NCBI GenBank assembly: GCA_020845705.1
Contig: JADLFH010000050.1
Span: 49,128-113,127, forward strand
Length of the DNA: 64,000 nt
Origin: Microthrixaceae bacterium
GTDB taxonomy: Bacteria; Actinomycetota; Acidimicrobiia; Acidimicrobiales; Microtrichaceae
Reading direction: 5' to 3'
A program made the translations under genes and the position numbers. Under the pieces are notes generated by a model, which worked only from the letters and a program-made list of their open reading frames with translations, was not told where the DNA came from and did no database searches. Shown piece after piece: positions 26,690-34,715 of this stretch (its first letter is position 1; every line of letters begins with the position of its first letter).

Positions 26690-27730
26690 TCAGCCGGCGT
26701 GAGCGCGTGCCCAGCCGAGGAGCTCTTCGGCGCCCCACGTGTTGACGATGCGTGCCGGATCGATCCCGTGGCGGGCGGCCTTGTCGCAACCGGAAGCCTG
26801 CCATTCGAGTTGTCCGGGAGAGTGCGCGTCGGTGTTGATGGCCACGAGGCAGTTCCATTCCAAGGCCCGGGCCAACAGGTCGTCGGGTGGGTCCTGGCGC
26901 TCGGGCCGGCAGTTGATCTCCACGGCCGTGTCGAACCGAGCGCACGCCGCGAAGACCAGATCGGCGTCGAAGTCCGACGGAGGACGCCCCCGGCCGCGGA
27001 TCATCCGGCCGGTGCAGTGTCCGAGGATGTCCACATGGGGACTGCCGGCCGCCAGGACCATCCTCCGGGTCATCTCACCGGCCGCCATCCGGAGCTTCGA
27101 ATGCACCGACGCGACGACGATGTCCAGTCGCGAGAGCAGCTCCTCGGGAAGGTCCAGGGAGCCGTCCTCGAGGATGTCGACCTCCATGCCCGTCAGGATC
27201 CGCATCGGCGCGACGCGCTCGCGGAGCCGGGCGATCTCATCCAGTTGGCAGGCGAGGCGCTCCGGACTCAACCCGTGCGCCACGGTGAGGCGCGGCGAGT
27301 GATCGGTGACAACCAGGTACTCGTGGCCCAGTTGCCGTGCAGCGGTCGCCATCTCCTGCACAGACGCTCCGCCGTCGGACCAGATGGTGTGGCAATGGCA
27401 GTCACCCCGCAACGCGGCTCGGATCTCGGCTCCTTCGCCGAGGGGTACCGCGGTCTCGATCTCGAGCCGGTCGAGATACGGCGACGGCGACCCGGTGACA
27501 GCCGCCGTGATCACGCCGCCCGTCGATGGGCCTATGCCGTCGAGCCCGGTGATCGTCGCCGTCTCGCACAGCCGGCGCAGCTCGTCGCTCCCGAGGCCGG
27601 CCACGACCGCAGCGGCGTTGCGGAACGCCCGCACCTTCTGTGGCTGGGCTGCACCCCTGTCGAGCAGATACACGGCTCGGTCGATCGCCGCGAGGGCTGC
27701 GGCCCGCGGGTCTCGTGGCCCGCTGTTCAC
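26690..27730 (-). CDS. PHP-domain phosphoesterase with N-terminal HhH (PolX-like without polymerase)
   Basis: 346 residues from GTG 27730, which overlaps the acyltransferase stop as GTGA. Residues 1-85 look like the DNA polymerase beta/X N-terminal helix-hairpin-helix domain (VRAFRNAAAVVAGL, then LDGIGPSTGG). From about residue 105 there is a complete PHP domain: DCHCHTIWSDGG, VVTDHSPR, GMEVDIL, VASVHSKL, ILGHCTGR and INTDAHS, with all metal-binding His/Asp positions visible. The polymerase palm that normally lies between the two in PolX is absent. It is probably a metal-dependent phosphoesterase or nuclease acting on DNA (inference). Confidence 0.85.
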   Translation of the reverse strand: MNSGPRDPRAAALAAIDRAVYLLDRGAAQPQKVRAFRNAAAVVAGLGSDELRRLCETATITGLDGIGPSTGGVITAAVTGSPSPYLDRLEIETAVPLGEGAEIRAALRGDCHCHTIWSDGGASVQEMATAARQLGHEYLVVTDHSPRLTVAHGLSPERLACQLDEIARLRERVAPMRILTGMEVDILEDGSLDLPEELLSRLDIVVASVHSKLRMAAGEMTRRMVLAAGSPHVDILGHCTGRMIRGRGRPPSDFDADLVFAACARFDTAVEINCRPERQDPPDDLLARALEWNCLVAINTDAHSPGQLEWQASGCDKAARHGIDPARIVNTWGAEELLGWARAHAG

Positions 27731-28971
27731 CGGGGCGAGACGCCGGCGCGCCGTTGCCAAGGCCAGCGGAGGATCCGGGGTGGGATCACCGTCACCGGAG
27801 GGTCGCCGTCGATGGAGCAGGGGCGCTCGACAATGGCGAAGAGCATGAACGCCGCTGCGGCGGTCGCCGCAAATGTGGGCACCAACGCGACCCACCACCA
27901 CAGGCCCGCGCGGTGCTGGGTCGGTTCGATGAGGCTGATGGCGGCTTCGCCCAGGAACCGGATCACCAACGCGTGGATCAGGTAGTACGAGTAGCTGATG
28001 ATCCCGAGCCCGCGTAGGGCCCCGCGGCTCACGAACGAAGCGAGCGCGCCGCGGCCGTCGATGAGGGCCGCCACGATGATCGGCAACGTCACGAACAGCA
28101 TCACGAGTCGGAGCCATGCCGCCCAACCCTGGTTGCCGTACGCGATGTCCTCGCCGCGATAGGCCCCGCCGTAGGTGAGCGCGAACGAGGCTACCGGCAC
28201 GGCCACCGCGGCGACGGTCGCGATCGCTCGGAGCCGGCGGGGGTCGCGATCGGGTTTGCCGCGACGGGCCTCTGCCCACTCGGCGACCGCGACCCCACCG
28301 AGGAACATGAGGATCCGGGCGTTGCCCACCCCACGGATCGCGCCCGACACCGACAGGGCCCCCCACACGACCGAGACGATCAGCAGCCGTTGTGTTCGAG
28401 TTCTCTCACGGAGTCTCGCGAGGTGGAACACCGCAGGAGTCAACAGGTAGAAGACGATCTCCCAGCTCAAGGTCCATGCCACGACGATCAGCGGGTCGAA
28501 AGGGAGGAACCCGGCCAGCAGCGTCACGTTGCCAACCAGATTCGGGATCAGCCCCGCGCCGCCCTGGAGGGTTGGTGCGCCGCGGGCCAGCTCGATCAGC
28601 AGAACCGGGATGAACACGACGAGGAAGGTGGGATAGAGCCGCTGGAGGCGGCGTTGCATGAACGTGGCGAAGCGCTGTGGGCGGCGCAACAGGCCGCCGT
28701 AGATGAGATAACCCGACAGGACGAAGAAGAGGTCGACTCCCGCGTTGCCGATGTCGGCGAGCCGTGCGCTCAGCTCGTGCATCGATCCGCCCTCTGGAAG
28801 GTAGTGGCCGATCCAGGGGTGATAGTGGACGAAGAACACCATGGCCACCGCGACGCCCCGGATGCCGTCGAGCGCGTCCACATGTGAGGTGCCACCCCGC
28901 CGGGTGTCGAGGGTGCGGCCAATCCAGCCGGCCGTGTTTCGCTCAGGTGTGGTTGGGGCCTTGTCAGCCAC
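27727..28971 (-). CDS. Acyltransferase 3 family membrane protein (OafA/YrhL-like)
   Basis: 414 residues with about ten membrane helices. The N-terminal LDGIRGVAVAMVFFVHYHPW carries the R and H of the acyltransferase-3 active site, followed by GVDLFFVLSGYLIYGGL and the RRLQRLYPTF motif, then the SYSYYLIHALVI segment near the end. Such proteins O-acylate surface polysaccharides or lipids, using cytoplasmic acyl donors. Polysaccharide polymerisation genes occur a few kilobases away, so a surface glycan is the likely substrate (inference). It is divergent from ychF with about 60 bases between, and coupled to the PHP gene downstream. Confidence 0.88.
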   Translation of the reverse strand: MADKAPTTPERNTAGWIGRTLDTRRGGTSHVDALDGIRGVAVAMVFFVHYHPWIGHYLPEGGSMHELSARLADIGNAGVDLFFVLSGYLIYGGLLRRPQRFATFMQRRLQRLYPTFLVVFIPVLLIELARGAPTLQGGAGLIPNLVGNVTLLAGFLPFDPLIVVAWTLSWEIVFYLLTPAVFHLARLRERTRTQRLLIVSVVWGALSVSGAIRGVGNARILMFLGGVAVAEWAEARRGKPDRDPRRLRAIATVAAVAVPVASFALTYGGAYRGEDIAYGNQGWAAWLRLVMLFVTLPIIVAALIDGRGALASFVSRGALRGLGIISYSYYLIHALVIRFLGEAAISLIEPTQHRAGLWWWVALVPTFAATAAAAFMLFAIVERPCSIDGDPPVTVIPPRILRWPWQRRAGVSPR

Positions 28972-28994
28972 GATCGGCTTCCTCCACTGCCGAG

Positions 28995-29023
28995 TCGACC
29001 GGCGGGAGGCCGGATCCTAACCT
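28995..29023 (+). promoter_or_regulatory. Predicted ychF promoter
   Basis: TCGACC (28995-29000) and TAACCT (29018-29023) are 17 bases apart. The -10 ends 10 bases before the ATG, so the leader would be only about 3-4 bases. No Shine-Dalgarno sequence is present, which fits near-leaderless translation. Confidence 0.45.
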
Positions 29024-29033
29024 CCGGCTCCGA

Positions 29034-30110
29034 ATGGAACGCTTTGGCTTCGTCGGACTACCCAACGCGGGGAAGTCGTCTCTGTACAACGCACTCGCAG
29101 GCGGAGGCGCGCTCGCCGCGCCGTACGCGTTCGCGACCGTCGATCCCAATGTGGGGGTGGCGAAGGTTCCCGACCCCCGCCTCGATCGGCTCGCCGCCAT
29201 GTCCGCGAGCCGCAACGTGGTGGCGGCGTCGGTGCAGTTCGTCGACATCGCCGGCCTGGTGAAGGGCGCAGCGCAGGGCGAGGGACTCGGAAACAGGTTC
29301 CTCTCCCACATCCGCGAAGTCGATGCGGTGGTGTTCGTGTTGCGGGCCTTCATCGATGTCGACGTCCCGGGATCGGCGGATCCCATCGACCAGCTCGACA
29401 CGCTGGAGGTCGAGTTGGTCTACGCCGACCTGGAGTCGGTCGACAAGCAGGTGGAAAAGCGGCGCAAGGCGGCACGTGCGGATTCGTCCCTCACCGCCGA
29501 GGTGGCCGCGCTCGATGTGGCGATCGATCATCTCCGGGCCGGCACACCGCTGTACCGGGCGGCGTTGAGCGACGAGCAACGCTCGCTGCTGCGTGGCTAC
29601 TTCCTGCTCACGAACAAGCCGGCGATGGCAGTGGTGAACATCGACGAAGGGCAACTCGACGACGCGGAGGCCATCGCCGCGGAGGTCGCGGGGGCTCTCG
29701 GCCCCGGCTCCGATGTGATCGCCGCGTGCGTGCAGCTCGAAGCAGAGGCGGTTCTGCTCGACGAGGAGGAGCGTGTCGAGATGCTCGAAGCCCTCGGCCT
29801 CGGCGACGGCGCCCTTGCCCGTTTCCTGCGGACCGCGTACCACCTGTTGGGCCTGCGCACCTTTTTCACCACCGGCGAGAAGGAGTCGCGGGCCTGGACG
29901 TTCCGAGCGGGTTCGCGGGCACCTCAGGCGGCCGGTGTGATCCACACGGATTTCGAGCGTGGCTTCATCCGGGCCGAGGTCGTCCGCTGGGACGAGCTGT
30001 TGGAGCTGGGGTCCTGGTCACGGGCCCGCGACGCGGGAAAGCTTCGTGTCGAGGGCAAGGAGTACGAGGTCCAGGATGGCGACGTCGTCGAGTTCCGCTT
30101 CAACGTCTGA
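29034..30110 (+). CDS. ychF: YchF/OLA1-family GTPase/ATPase
   Basis: 358 residues, the normal family length. P-loop NAGKSS at residues 10-15, switch region DIAGLVKGAAQGEGLGN (family signature), a helical insert from about 130 to 200, and a C-terminal TGS domain ending EYEVQDGDVVEFRFNV. YchF binds the ribosome and hydrolyses ATP in preference to GTP in characterised members, and acts in translation and stress response. The frame is open further upstream but the protein homology begins exactly at ATG 29034. It overlaps the start of the DUF192 gene by 35 bases. Confidence 0.95.
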   Translation: MERFGFVGLPNAGKSSLYNALAGGGALAAPYAFATVDPNVGVAKVPDPRLDRLAAMSASRNVVAASVQFVDIAGLVKGAAQGEGLGNRFLSHIREVDAVVFVLRAFIDVDVPGSADPIDQLDTLEVELVYADLESVDKQVEKRRKAARADSSLTAEVAALDVAIDHLRAGTPLYRAALSDEQRSLLRGYFLLTNKPAMAVVNIDEGQLDDAEAIAAEVAGALGPGSDVIAACVQLEAEAVLLDEEERVEMLEALGLGDGALARFLRTAYHLLGLRTFFTTGEKESRAWTFRAGSRAPQAAGVIHTDFERGFIRAEVVRWDELLELGSWSRARDAGKLRVEGKEYEVQDGDVVEFRFNV

Positions 30111-30441
30111 TCCGGCCCACTGGCTGGTGCGTGGTGATGTCGTCCTCGCCAGCGCCGAGGTGGCGGGTACGCGTCGCCAACGGGCCCGGGGTCTGCTGGG
30201 ACGCGATGGGATCGACGGGGTACTGGTGTTGGACGGGGTGCGTTCGGTCCACACTTTCGGGATGAGGTTCCCGATCGATGTCGCGTTCTGCGATGTCGAC
30301 GGCGTGGTCCTGCGGATCATCACCATGCGGCGCAGGAGGGTCTCCCGGCCTGTGTGGGCCGCTCGTCGTGTGTTGGAGGCTGAAGCGGGCGCATTCCGCA
30401 CGTGGGGGGTCGCGGCCGGCGACCGGCTGGAGCTGAAATGA
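30076..30441 (+). CDS. DUF192 family protein
   Basis: 121 residues if ATG 30076 is used; this start lies inside ychF and a later GTG near 30127 is possible. The core RARGLLGRDGIDGVLVLDGV, VHTFGMRFPIDVAF and the closing GVAAGDRLEL are the signatures of DUF192 (COG1430), a small beta-barrel domain of unknown biochemical role. There is no signal peptide, so it is cytoplasmic here. It overlaps the next start as ATGA, so it belongs to the ychF-DUF192-rsmI transcription unit. Confidence 0.85.
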   Translation: MATSSSSASTSDPAHWLVRGDVVLASAEVAGTRRQRARGLLGRDGIDGVLVLDGVRSVHTFGMRFPIDVAFCDVDGVVLRIITMRRRRVSRPVWAARRVLEAEAGAFRTWGVAAGDRLELK

Positions 30442-32279
30442 CCCCACCACTGCGTGTGGTGGGAACCCCTATCGGCAATCTCGGCGACATTTCCCCACGG
30501 GCGGTCGAGGTGCTCGGCGCCGCCGAGGTGATCGCGTGTGAGGACACGCGTCGAACCGGGAAGCTCCTGTCGCACCTCGGCATCGGCCGGCCGCAGCTCG
30601 TGGTGCTCAACGACCACACCGAAGGACAGGTCGCACAGCACCTCGTAGGACGAGTGCGCGAGGGGAAGGCGGTCGTGTTGGTGTCCGACGCGGGGATGCC
30701 CGGCGTGTCGGATCCGGGTCATCTGCTGGTGCGCTCGGTGCTCGACGCGGGGCTCCGCGTGGAGGTCGTGCCCGGCCCCAGTGCGGTGCTCGTTGCGCTG
30801 GTCGCCTCCGGTCTTCCCACCGACCGCTTCATCTTCGAGGGCTTCGTGCCCCGCAAGGGTGCAGAGCGTTCCCGCCGACTTCGCGCAGTCGCCGAGGCCG
30901 ACCGGACCACCGTGGTGTTCGAAGCGCCCCACCGGATCGCCCGGACGCTCGGAGAGCTCGCCCAGGTGGCCGAGCCGACACGCCGGGTCGTGATCGCCCG
31001 GGAGCTCACGAAGATGCACGAGGAGATCTGGCGGACGACGCTTGGGGAGGCGGCCGCCGTGGCGACAATGGCCGAGCCTCGGGGTGAGCACGTCGTGGTC
31101 CTCGACGCGGCGCCGGAGGTCGGCATCGACGACGCCCTCCTGCGCAGCGAGCTCGAAGCGCTGATATCGGGTGGGTCGACGCGGCGGGACGCCGTCGATG
31201 TCGTGGCCGGGCGGTACGGCGTCGCCCGCCGGCGGGTGTACGGCTTGGCGCTAACGTCCGCCGCCGTGACCCATCGACCCGCCCCCACCATCGAAGTGCT
31301 CGGCATCGGCAACGCGCTGGTCGATGTGCTCAGCCAAGAGGCGGACGAGACCGTCGAGCGGCTGGGAATGACCAAAGGGGCGATGGATCTCGTCGATGAG
31401 CCCAGGATGGCGGAGGTCTATGACGCGATGGGCCCGGGGACCGAGGTTTCCGGAGGATCCGCAGCAAACACGATGGCAGGGATTGCGTCCCTCGGTGGGG
31501 TGTGTCACTACATAGGACGGGTTCGAGACGACCAGCTCGGGCGGGTGTTCGTCCATGACATCCGCTCCCTCGGAGTCGGGTACTCGACTGCGCCTGCTGA
31601 GGACGGACCGGCAACGGGGTGTTGCCTCATCCTCGTCACGCCCGACGCCCAACGGACCATGAACACCTTCCTCGGCGCATCAGCGCTTCTTTCCGCCGAC
31701 GAGATCGATACGTCGGTCGTCGAGGCCGCCGGGCTGGTGTTCCTCGAGGGGTACCTGTTCGACCGACCCGAGGCTCAGGCCGCCTTCGAGCAGGCCGCGC
31801 TGGTCGCGCACGAGGCCGGCCGAAAGGTGTCGCTCACGTTGTCGGACCTGTTCTGCGTCGAACGCCACCGGGCAGCGTTCCGTCGGCTCGTGGCCGGCCC
31901 CGTCGACGTGCTGTTCGCGAACGAGGCGGAGATCCTCGGCCTCTACGAGGTCCCAGATGTCGATGCCGCCATCGAAGCGGTCCGCCGGGATTGTCCCCTG
32001 AGTGTGATCACCCGCAGCGAGCGCGGCGCGGTGGTCGTCACGGCCGACGAAGTCGTCTCGGTGCCGGCGTTCCCCGTCGATGAGGTGGTGGACACCACCG
32101 GCGCCGGCGACCAGTTCGCGGCGGGCTTCCTCTTCGGCCTCAGCCGCGGTGAGCCCTTTCGTCGGTGTGCCGAGCTGGGAGCCTTGGCCGCCGCAGAGGT
32201 GATCTCACATCTCGGGCCGCGCCCGCATGTGTCGCTTGCGGAACTCGTGGCCCGGGAGTCGGAAACCGACGATCTCTGA
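30438..32279 (+). CDS. rsmI: RsmI (16S rRNA C1402 2'-O-methyltransferase) fused in frame to a PfkB/adenosine-kinase-like kinase
   Basis: 613 residues from ATG 30438. Residues 1-276 are a full RsmI: VVGTPIGNLGDISPRA, CEDTRRTGKLL, SDAGMPGVSDPG and VPGPSAV, ending in a normal-looking VYGLALTSAA. Residues 277-613 are a full PfkB-family sugar/nucleoside kinase: IGNALVDVLS, SGGSAANTMAGIASLGG, and the catalytic DTTGAGDQFAAGF near residue 556. No stop codon separates them. The junction contains GTGACC (31266-31271), which looks like a usual GTGA gene overlap in which the upstream stop has slipped out of frame. So this is either a real bifunctional fusion or two genes joined by a one-base indel. The kinase half resembles adenosine kinase; its substrate is unproven. 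Confidence 0.85.
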   Translation: MTPPLRVVGTPIGNLGDISPRAVEVLGAAEVIACEDTRRTGKLLSHLGIGRPQLVVLNDHTEGQVAQHLVGRVREGKAVVLVSDAGMPGVSDPGHLLVRSVLDAGLRVEVVPGPSAVLVALVASGLPTDRFIFEGFVPRKGAERSRRLRAVAEADRTTVVFEAPHRIARTLGELAQVAEPTRRVVIARELTKMHEEIWRTTLGEAAAVATMAEPRGEHVVVLDAAPEVGIDDALLRSELEALISGGSTRRDAVDVVAGRYGVARRRVYGLALTSAAVTHRPAPTIEVLGIGNALVDVLSQEADETVERLGMTKGAMDLVDEPRMAEVYDAMGPGTEVSGGSAANTMAGIASLGGVCHYIGRVRDDQLGRVFVHDIRSLGVGYSTAPAEDGPATGCCLILVTPDAQRTMNTFLGASALLSADEIDTSVVEAAGLVFLEGYLFDRPEAQAAFEQAALVAHEAGRKVSLTLSDLFCVERHRAAFRRLVAGPVDVLFANEAEILGLYEVPDVDAAIEAVRRDCPLSVITRSERGAVVVTADEVVSVPAFPVDEVVDTTGAGDQFAAGFLFGLSRGEPFRRCAELGALAAAEVISHLGPRPHVSLAELVARESETDDL

Positions 32280-32290
32280 GCCGAGGTGTC

Positions 32291-33655
32291 TCAGGACAGG
32301 CCAAGCCGGCGACTCATGTCCGACTGGAACCGTCCCTCGGGGTCAACGCCTCGACGGATCTCCCGCCACTCCTCCAGGCGGGGATACATCAGCGGCATCA
32401 GCTCCGGTCGCATGCGGGCGTCCTTGGCCAGGTAGAGCCGTCCGCCCGCCTCGACCACCGCTTCGTCGAGCTCGTCGAAGACCGAGTGGATCCCGGCGCC
32501 GACGGGTACGTCGAGAGCAAGCGTCCAGCCCTCCTGTGGGAACGAGAGATAGGCGCCGTCGCCGGGGCCCATCAGCTTCAGCACTGCAAGGAACGACGAG
32601 AGATGCGTCGAGCTCAACTTCCGCACCACGGTCTCGATCACGTCTCCGCTGTCCATCGGCACGACGCACTGCCACTGGATGCAGCCGCGGGGTCCGTAGA
32701 TGCGGTTCCAATCGCGTACCAGATCCAAGGGGTGGAAGAACTGGCTGATCGTCGCAAGGTGCCCGTGTCGCTGCTTCGGGGTCTTCCGGTACCACGCTTC
32801 GTTGAAGGCCCGGACCGTGAGCGGGTTGACCAACCCGCTCGGCATGGGCGGCAACGTGGCCACCTCGTGGTCGTGGAACTCCAACGCGCGGTTCCGCTGA
32901 CGATGGCCGAGTTCCTCGATGGTGGCGAAACGGCCGCGGTCGAGGATCCCCCGGCCCATCCGCGCTCCACTCGCCACGAGATCTATCCACGCGACCGAGT
33001 ACTCGTAGTCGCGATCGCTCGACGCCATCAGCGACATCAGCTCGTCAAGGTTGGAGACGCGGTCCGTGTCGACGTTGAGCCAGCTCGTCTCGATGGGCTT
33101 CATGTGGATCGTCGCGTCGAGGATGACTCCCGTCAGGCCCAGCCCGCCGCAGGTTGCCCAGAAGAGATCGGGATTCGATTCGCGGTCCACGTCCAGAACG
33201 GAGCCATCGGCGAGCATCATCCGGAACGACCGCACATGGCGGCACCACGAGCCTGACCGGTGGTGGTTCTTGCCGTGGATGTCGGCCGCGATCGCACCGC
33301 CGACGCTGACCGAGCGTGTCCCCGGCGTGACGGGAACGAACCAGCCCAGCGGCACCAGCCACCTGATGAGCTGGTCGATGCTCGTGCCGGATCGAGCAAC
33401 GACGGTTCCGGTCTCGAGGTCCACGGAGACGAGCCCGCTCGCCGCGGTCGCGTCCACGACGGTTCCCCCAGCGTTTTGGGCGGGATCGCCGTAGCTCCGG
33501 CCGTAGCCACGGGCGATGACTCCCCGCGGGGCGTCGCCCTTCAGTTCCGTGGCTACGGAATCGAGCTGATCCAACCCGATGATCGACGCCGAGGTGGGTG
33601 ACGTGACACCCCAGCCGTGGAGGATTCGACCTCTCGCAGTCTGCTCAGCGGACAT
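32291..33655 (-). CDS. dprE1: DprE1-like FAD oxidase (decaprenylphosphoryl-ribose 2'-epimerase subunit)
   Basis: 454 residues. The N-terminal PCMH FAD-binding domain contains ARGYGRSYGDPAQNAGG and TPGTRSVSVGGAIAADIHGK. The C-terminal cap ends GGRLYLAKDARMRPELMPLM and SDMSRRLGL, as in mycobacterial DprE1. It oxidises the 2'-OH of polyprenyl-phosphoryl ribose, the first half of epimerisation to the arabinose donor. Lys411 aligns with the conserved Lys418 of M. tuberculosis. The residue at the benzothiazinone-binding Cys387 is Ala380 here. The gene follows the UbiA-type synthase gene with an 11-base overlap. DprE2, the reductase partner, is not in the window. Confidence 0.88.
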   Translation of the reverse strand: MSAEQTARGRILHGWGVTSPTSASIIGLDQLDSVATELKGDAPRGVIARGYGRSYGDPAQNAGGTVVDATAASGLVSVDLETGTVVARSGTSIDQLIRWLVPLGWFVPVTPGTRSVSVGGAIAADIHGKNHHRSGSWCRHVRSFRMMLADGSVLDVDRESNPDLFWATCGGLGLTGVILDATIHMKPIETSWLNVDTDRVSNLDELMSLMASSDRDYEYSVAWIDLVASGARMGRGILDRGRFATIEELGHRQRNRALEFHDHEVATLPPMPSGLVNPLTVRAFNEAWYRKTPKQRHGHLATISQFFHPLDLVRDWNRIYGPRGCIQWQCVVPMDSGDVIETVVRKLSSTHLSSFLAVLKLMGPGDGAYLSFPQEGWTLALDVPVGAGIHSVFDELDEAVVEAGGRLYLAKDARMRPELMPLMYPRLEEWREIRRGVDPEGRFQSDMSRRLGLS

Positions 33656-34556
33656 AGACGCTCAACCCCATCAGCGCGACCCAGACGAGTCCGATCACCT
33701 GGAGTTGCCTGTCGCCGAGAATCACCTCTTCGGGCGCGGCGCCGTGGCCCTGTTCCACCAGCAGCGCGTAGCGGAAGAACGCCACGAGGAAAGGGATGAT
33801 CGACAGCTCGATCCAGACCGCCGATGGCGGGTGTTCGTGGGCCCGCTCCAGTGCGAACTCGCAATACGCGACCAACACCACGCCAGCGGACACCGCCTTG
33901 AGGAAGTTGAGGTACTGATCGGTGTAGACCGCCAGCGTTGCCCGGAGAGAGCCGGACTCCGAGCCCAGGTCCCGTCGTTCGGCCTGACGTTTGCAGGTGG
34001 CGATGAACAGCGCGCCGAAACACGAGATGATGAGGAACCAGTCGGAGATGGCGACCTCTGCCGCTTTGGCGCCGCCGAGCAAGCGGAGTATGAACCCGCT
34101 TGCGAGTCCGACCAGGTCGAGAACGGGCTGATGCTTAAGGACTGCCGAGTAGAGGGTCGTGAGCAGCACGTAGAGCAGCACGATCAGGCCGAACTGCCAG
34201 GTGCGTAGTGTGCCGAGTGCGGTTGCGCCGACCACGAACAGGGTCCCGAGTGCGATGGCGAGCGGCACGGGGACGATCCCAGCCGCGATCGGCCGGTTGC
34301 GTTTGGTCGGGTGCCGTCGGTCCGACTCGAGATCCATGACGTCGTTGATCAGGTATGTGCCACCGGCTGCCAGTGAGAAGGTGCAGAAGGCGAACACGGC
34401 GGAGATCAACACGTCGTGGTGGGTCAAGAGGCCCGCTGCTCCCGGGGCGATGAACACCAAGACGTTCTTGGCCCACTGCTTCGGGCGGACCGCTCGTATG
34501 AGCCCGGTGACGAGTGATGTCGAGGGAGGGTTTGCGGTGGTCGGTGGGTCAGTCAT
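33645..34556 (-). CDS. ubiA: UbiA-family decaprenyl-phosphate phosphoribosyltransferase
   Basis: 303 residues from ATG 34556; 50 further in-frame upstream codons lack similarity. Around nine membrane helices. The first Asp-rich motif NDVMDLESDRRHPTKRNRPI (residues about 66-85) is the diagnostic signature of the DPPR synthase branch of UbiA, and the start RAVRPKQWAKNVLVF fits. The second motif is degenerate around YTDQYLNFLK. It transfers phosphoribose from PRPP to a C50-type polyprenyl phosphate. It is paired with dprE1 as in mycobacterial arabinan synthesis, and the PRPP synthetase lies 11 kb downstream. A TACACT -10-like hexamer is seen on the minus strand at 34590-34595. Confidence 0.9.
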   Translation of the reverse strand: MTDPPTTANPPSTSLVTGLIRAVRPKQWAKNVLVFIAPGAAGLLTHHDVLISAVFAFCTFSLAAGGTYLINDVMDLESDRRHPTKRNRPIAAGIVPVPLAIALGTLFVVGATALGTLRTWQFGLIVLLYVLLTTLYSAVLKHQPVLDLVGLASGFILRLLGGAKAAEVAISDWFLIISCFGALFIATCKRQAERRDLGSESGSLRATLAVYTDQYLNFLKAVSAGVVLVAYCEFALERAHEHPPSAVWIELSIIPFLVAFFRYALLVEQGHGAAPEEVILGDRQLQVIGLVWVALMGLSVYVR

Positions 34557-34715
34557 CGGCGGGGCACCGCGTTCGGGCGGCGCTGAGGGAGTGTACCGGC
34601 CGTCGTCGAAGCACCCTGAGACATCGGAAGGGCCCTTCGGCTGGCTTGGTGGCTTGGGGGCGGAGCGGTGGCCGGGTACCTTCTCCGAGGGCCGGCTGCG
34701 GCCCACGTGGCTTCG

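Noticed and set aside
28764..29033. Extended ychF start that runs over the acyltransferase gene
   Set aside because: YchF homology begins at ATG 29034 and the upstream codons are antisense to the acyltransferase.
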